This document shows, piece after piece, positions 55,017 through 58,457 of a stretch of DNA of 58,457 bases. The notes under the pieces are model-generated. The model saw only the letters and a program-made list of their open reading frames with translations, did not search any database and was not told where the DNA came from. How positions within the stretch are numbered: the first letter of the stretch is position 1; the number at the start of each line of letters is the position of its first letter. A program made the translations under genes and the position numbers. This DNA is from Thiorhodococcus sp. GTDB lineage: Bacteria; Pseudomonadota; Gammaproteobacteria; Chromatiales; Chromatiaceae. Location of the stretch: assembly GCA_029257385.1 (NCBI GenBank), contig JARIBS010000002.1, positions 1 to 58,457 on the forward strand. Reading direction: 5' to 3'.

Positions 55017-55340
55017 TCATTTTGGAATGCATTCAGCCACACGGCCAAACTCAATAAATAGAGAACCAAAAGCATCATAGTGACGATTTTCCGGGTTTTC
55101 TTTGAAATATTTAATTGCAATATCTTTAAGCTGGACCGTTGATACTTTCTTACCTTGAAAGTTGCACTTTTCATTATGGAGGCTGATAAGTGCTTGATAA
55201 GTTGCGCCTACATAACCTAAGCAAAAACTCTGCTCTGAACTGCCATCAGGAGCTTTGCACATTTCATACAAACTATTGCCTTCAATAGCATTTGCAGAAT
55301 GTACAAAAAGGAGGCTTACAAGAATGATTAGATACTTCAT
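55017..55340 (-). CDS. AT-rich Rap1a/Tai-like exported small protein, probable integron cassette gene
   Basis: This 107-residue protein has a signal peptide (MKYLIILVSLLFVHSANA). The mature part has SLYEMCKAPDGS, SFCLGYVGATYQALISLH, KCNFQGKKVSTVQLKDIAIKYFKENP and a final AECIPK. This is the cysteine-helix pattern of Rap1a/Tai-type proteins. GC is about 37% by hand count, against about 60% around it. AGGAGG lies just before the ATG. An attC-like site follows the stop, and palindromic repeats flank both sides. It is probably transferred DNA. An immunity role is possible but no effector is visible. Confidence 0.8.
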   Translation of the reverse strand: MKYLIILVSLLFVHSANAIEGNSLYEMCKAPDGSSEQSFCLGYVGATYQALISLHNEKCNFQGKKVSTVQLKDIAIKYFKENPENRHYDAFGSLFIEFGRVAECIPK

Positions 55341-55367
55341 TTGTTCCTCCTATACTTAGTGCCATGC

Positions 55368-55452
55368 TCAGCCCGCGTAGATACTCTGTTCTGCGGCAAG
55401 TCTTTTTTGCGTCCTGTCCATCAAATGCATGACTGATTCAGCCCGCGTAGAT
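55368..55452. repeat. 15-bp direct repeat TCAGCCCGCGTAGAT
   Basis: Exact copies lie at 55368-55382 and 55438-55452, 70 bp apart. The second runs into palindrome copy 3. This suggests duplication of a target or of an element edge just upstream of the AT-rich gene. Confidence 0.8.
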
Positions 55453-55475
55453 GGGGTGAGCGGGAGCGAACCCCA
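55452..55475. repeat. REP-like palindrome copy 3
   Basis: TGGGGT and ACCCCA arms surround GAGCGGGAGCGA. It is the same scheme as copy 1. Confidence 0.7.
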
Positions 55476-55496
55476 ACGATACCTCGGTGGCGAATT

Positions 55497-55519
55497 TTGG
55501 GGTTCGTTCCTCACCCCAA
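55497..55519. repeat. REP-like palindrome copy 4 (inverted orientation)
   Basis: TTGGGGT...ACCCCAA lies opposite in sense to copy 3, 21 bp away, so the two can form one larger hairpin. Confidence 0.7.
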
Positions 55520-55705
55520 CCTACACGCTGCTAAAGCGCCTTAACGCTTCATTCCGTGTAGTTTCCCGGAGATTAGCCGATGCCTAATAACCCGTCAACA
55601 CGCAATGAAAAGCCCTTTCCTTCTGGAATCGCGACGTGCGAAAGCGTTATAAAGCAGGCGTCGAACCTCCCTTTGACCGCTAGATGGTCATTCGCAAGTT
55701 TCGTA

Positions 55706-55732
55706 GATGGGTAGAGCGCAGCGCAACCCATC
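55706..55732. repeat. REP-like palindrome copy 5
   Basis: The GATGGGT and ACCCATC arms surround AGAGCGCAGCGCA. It differs from copy 1 only in the centre. It lies 55 bp downstream of the amgK-like stop. Confidence 0.8.
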
Positions 55733-55787
55733 ATCTTCAGTGGACAGTGGATTCGCAGTCGATCAGTGTTCATGCCAACGATCAATG

Positions 55788-56792
55788 TCAAACCGAGACC
55801 GTTCCAGCCTCGCCTATCACCGGCAGCACCCGACGCTGCAGAAACGCCGACAGTCCGTCGAGTTCGGCATATCGCTCGGCGACTTCGAGGATGTAGCCGA
55901 GCGTTCTGGGTAGATCGTTCAGGTACTGGGGCTTGCCGTCGCGGATATTCAGACGCGCAAAGATGCCGCAAACCTTGAGGTGGCGTTGAAGCCCCATGAG
56001 ATCGAACCAGCGCAGAAAAACCCGAGGCTCGACCTCTGCCATCACGCCGCACTGTTGGGCGAGACGCTGATACTCCAACGCCCAGTCGCTCACCTGCTGC
56101 GCGGGCCAGCGGATATAGCAATCGCGCAGGAGCGAGGCCAGATCGTATGTCACGGGTCCGACGACGGCGTCCTGAAAATCGAGTACGCCGGGATTATCGG
56201 TCTCGGTCACCATGAGATTGCGCGAATGGTAATCGCGATGGACACAGACCTGGGGCTGCTCCAGCGCGCTCTCGACCAAGAGCCGGTCGACCTGATCGAG
56301 CATCGTCTGGCTTGTGGTATCGAGCGCCAGGCCGAGATGCCTTGAGAGAAACCACTCGCGAAACAGACCCAGCTCGCGCAGCAGAAAGGCTGCGTCGTAG
56401 ACCGGCAGATCCTCGCGTGGTCCGTGCATCTGCAGGGTGAGCAGGACACCTAAGGCGTCGCCATAGAGACGATCGGCATTCCCCTCGCTGAGGTGGTCCA
56501 GATAGACTCGCTCGCCCAGATCGGAGATCAGCAAAAAGCCCTGCTCGCGGTCCTCGGCATGGATCTGTGGAGTATTGATGCCGATGGCGCACAAGCGGCG
56601 CGACAAATCGGCGAAGCGTCCGCAGTCTTCATGCGCGGGCGGTGCATCCATGACGATCGTGGTACCGCCCGCGTGCGTGACACGCCAGTAGGAGCGAAAG
56701 CTCGCATCGGCGGACGCTGGCGCCAGCGTGAACTGCTGCGAGCCAAGTGTGGCGGTCAGCCATACTTTCAAAGACGCATTTCGATCTGACAC
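55788..56792 (-). CDS. amgK: aminoglycoside-phosphotransferase-fold kinase (AmgK-like)
   Basis: This is probably an anomeric N-acetylmuramate/N-acetylglucosamine kinase of the peptidoglycan recycling shunt that bypasses fosfomycin-sensitive MurA. The roughly 334-residue protein has the APH-fold motifs VCVHRDYHSRNLMV (catalytic H-x-D-x-x-x-x-N) and NPGVLDFQDAVVGPVTYDLASLLRDCY (metal DFQDA). GTG 56792 is chosen because GAGGGAG lies six bases upstream. ATG 56807 or a start further up is also possible. It is divergent from lptD, as amgK often is. The usual partner murU does not follow. Confidence 0.8.
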   Translation of the reverse strand: MSDRNASLKVWLTATLGSQQFTLAPASADASFRSYWRVTHAGGTTIVMDAPPAHEDCGRFADLSRRLCAIGINTPQIHAEDREQGFLLISDLGERVYLDHLSEGNADRLYGDALGVLLTLQMHGPREDLPVYDAAFLLRELGLFREWFLSRHLGLALDTTSQTMLDQVDRLLVESALEQPQVCVHRDYHSRNLMVTETDNPGVLDFQDAVVGPVTYDLASLLRDCYIRWPAQQVSDWALEYQRLAQQCGVMAEVEPRVFLRWFDLMGLQRHLKVCGIFARLNIRDGKPQYLNDLPRTLGYILEVAERYAELDGLSAFLQRRVLPVIGEAGTVSV

Positions 56793-56984
56793 TCGCGACT
56801 CCCTCATTAATTGATGCACCGAACCATGTCCGAAATTGGGCGAAACCACACTGTATCGCTGGGGCCGAGTCATCCAGGAGACGCTCGGCGAGGATGTTTG
56901 CGATTGCTGATATGCCCCAAATGTGACATGTTTACAGGCTCAACCCTACCCGTCCATTCATTCCGGAGCCAGGCCGCCTGACAG

Positions 56985-58457
56985 ATGCCGACCATGGTCG
57001 ACCTCAAACGCAGCGGCTATACACTGGCGTTGCTCATCATCATCGCACTGTCGCCTCCGAGCCTGTCACAGGACCAGTCAGATGCCGCGCTGAATGCGCC
57101 CGCCCCTGCTGCGCGGGGCGAGGCATTTCTCCCGACGACGCCCGATGATGCTCAGGCGGACTTGCCGGTCCTGCTGCCCAGCCGACCAAGTCCGCCAGAG
57201 ACTGCGCCGGCCCGGCTTGCCCCTCAGGGACCGGTGCGGGCTTTGCCCGTGCTGAGTGAACTGCCGCAGCGCACGTTGATACCGCCCGGTCGACGCTCCG
57301 AGGATCGGCGTCTGCACGCGGGACTGCCCTGGGACTTTTGCGGACCCAAACCTGGCTCCAGTGGACTCACCAACGCATTCTCGCAGGACGATGGCGCGCA
57401 GATACCCATCGACATCACAGCCGACAACGTCAGCTACAACCAGCGCACCGATCTGATCGAACTGCAGGGAGACATCGAGATCCTTCAGCAAGAGCGCCGC
57501 TTTGAGGCCGATCGCTCCAACTACAATCGCAGCACGGGCGAGGTGCAGGCGTCCGGGCAAATCTATCTGGAATATCCGGGGCTGCGGCTGACGGGTGAGT
57601 CCGCCGAGTACAATCTCGAAACCAAGCGGGGCACCATCGAGCAGAGCGGCTACCGCATGTCGGGCAACACCAACCTGCGCGGCGAGGCAGACCAAGCCTG
57701 GCTACTCAGCGAGCAGCGCAGCCGCTATCGCGACATCATCTATACCTCCTGCCCGCCCGGCAATTCAGACTGGTCGATCAAGGCGCGCGATTTGGAACTC
57801 GATCAGGCCCGTGGGGTCGGCACCGCGCGTCATGCGCGCATCCGCTTCGGCGACATCCCGCTGCTCTACAGCCCTTACCTGCAATTTCCCATCGACGGGC
57901 GCCGCCGCAGCGGGCTGCTGATCCCGACCTTCGGCTCCTCAGATGAGACGGGCACCGATATCAGTCTGCCCTACTACTGGAATATCGCGCCCAACATGGA
58001 TGCCACCGTCACACCCCGCTACATGAGCACACGCGGTCTGATGCTGGGCGCCCAGGTGCGCCACTTGGCGCCGTTTCAGCAATTGGAGATTGACGGCGAG
58101 CTGCTGCCCAACGACCAAAGGGCCCCAGATGAAGGGGCGCGCGGGGCCTTGCGGATCAAACAATTCGGCTACTTGGGTTCACGCTGGACCTCGTCCGTGG
58201 ACTACGCCCTGGTCTCCGACGATGGTTATCTGGAGGATTTCGGCAACCGGCTGGACGTCACCAGCGTGCGCAACCTCAGTCAGCGCGGCGACATCAATTA
58301 CAGCGGTGACGGCTGGCGTATGCTCGGGCGCCTGCAGCAGTTCCAGACTGTCGACGCCAGTATCGCCCCGGCCAACCGCCCCTACGAGCAGTTGCCCCAT
58401 ATCGAATTCGACCTGGCGCCCAAGACCTGGAACAACCTGCTCGAATACCGCTTCGAC
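56985..58457 (+). CDS. lptD: LPS-assembly protein LptD (partial)
   Basis: The outer-membrane translocon inserts LPS with LptE. I translated it directly as it leaves the right edge. It starts MPTMVDLKRSGYTLALLIIIALSPPSLS (signal peptide). A Pro/Ala-rich stretch and the LPWDFCGP cysteine follow, then the OstA/jelly-roll domain (IDITADNVSYNQRTDLIELQGDIEI) and the start of the barrel (PYLQFPIDGRRRSGLLIPTFG). The C-terminal barrel is outside the window. ATG 56994 is an alternative start. Confidence 0.94.
   Translation, partial: MPTMVDLKRSGYTLALLIIIALSPPSLSQDQSDAALNAPAPAARGEAFLPTTPDDAQADLPVLLPSRPSPPETAPARLAPQGPVRALPVLSELPQRTLIPPGRRSEDRRLHAGLPWDFCGPKPGSSGLTNAFSQDDGAQIPIDITADNVSYNQRTDLIELQGDIEILQQERRFEADRSNYNRSTGEVQASGQIYLEYPGLRLTGESAEYNLETKRGTIEQSGYRMSGNTNLRGEADQAWLLSEQRSRYRDIIYTSCPPGNSDWSIKARDLELDQARGVGTARHARIRFGDIPLLYSPYLQFPIDGRRRSGLLIPTFGSSDETGTDISLPYYWNIAPNMDATVTPRYMSTRGLMLGAQVRHLAPFQQLEIDGELLPNDQRAPDEGARGALRIKQFGYLGSRWTSSVDYALVSDDGYLEDFGNRLDVTSVRNLSQRGDINYSGDGWRMLGRLQQFQTVDASIAPANRPYEQLPHIEFDLAPKTWNNLLEYRFD

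Noticed and set aside
55573-56121. 182-codon frame at the 3' end of amgK
   Set aside because: It overlaps the AmgK C-terminus in another frame and runs through repeats. It does not resemble MurU.

Overview
The window is a 58 kb chromosomal stretch at about 60% GC overall. It comes from a gammaproteobacterium and most resembles a purple sulfur bacterium or relative (Chromatiales). That placement is an inference from gene content: two-subunit pyruvate carboxylase, ubiD followed nearby by a ferredoxin-type reductase, hemCD, sucAB, accBC-prmA-dusB-fis, purH-lpxA-purD, and lptD divergent from an amgK-type kinase. I saw no rRNA, tRNA, CRISPR array, prophage or intact insertion sequence. Coding is dense, with many ATGA overlaps and short gaps.

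Layout. 1-2.9 kb (-): two-subunit pyruvate carboxylase, with the B subunit cut by the window edge. 3.2-7.0 kb: an HMA-like small protein, an HdeD-type membrane protein, a small lipoprotein and an MgtE Mg2+ channel with a duplicated N domain. 7.1-12.8 kb: a visibly less GC-rich stress-type islet with cytochrome b561, a debranching-enzyme/GT4 operon, CsbD, a DUF1328 protein and an entericidin-like peptide missed by length cut-offs. 13-17.3 kb (+): CNP1-like protein, oligopeptidase A and UbiD. 17.3-20 kb (-): RRM protein, glycine-zipper lipoprotein, a Rap1a/Tai-like protein and a YeeZ-like epimerase. 20-24.6 kb: CDP-glucoseen-reductase-like protein, lipoprotein, hemCD and NRDE protein. 24.8-29 kb (+): sucAB. 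29-39.2 kb (-): a PlpD-like patatin/outer-membrane protein, then an eight-gene aryl-polyene-like operon encoding ketosynthase, chain-length factor, dehydratase, ketoreductase, methyltransferase, deacetylase, MMPL exporter and LolA-like carrier. 39.5-48 kb (+): housekeeping run aroQ-accB-accC-prmA-dusB-fis-purH-lpxA-purD. 48-54.6 kb (+): response regulator with TPR-like region, soluble histidine kinase, SatP acetate transporter, Cache protein, VWA protein and a coiled-coil membrane protein. 54.6-55.8 kb: a repeat-rich junction. 55.8-58.5 kb: amgK-like kinase (-) and the start of lptD (+).

The most unusual part is 54.56-55.79 kb. It holds several copies of a palindromic repeat of the form GGGTAGAGCGcAGCGaAACCC, a perfect 22-bp-stem hairpin, a 15-bp direct repeat and a single AT-rich gene (about 37% GC by hand count). 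That gene encodes a small exported Rap1a/Tai-like protein. An integron attC-like half-site starts eight bases after its stop codon, so it looks like a lone, decayed integron gene cassette. It sits where murU might be expected beside amgK.

The second notable system is the aryl-polyene-like operon. It carries the elongation core and export genes but no visible acyl carrier protein, ligase, acyltransferase or aromatic-starter gene.
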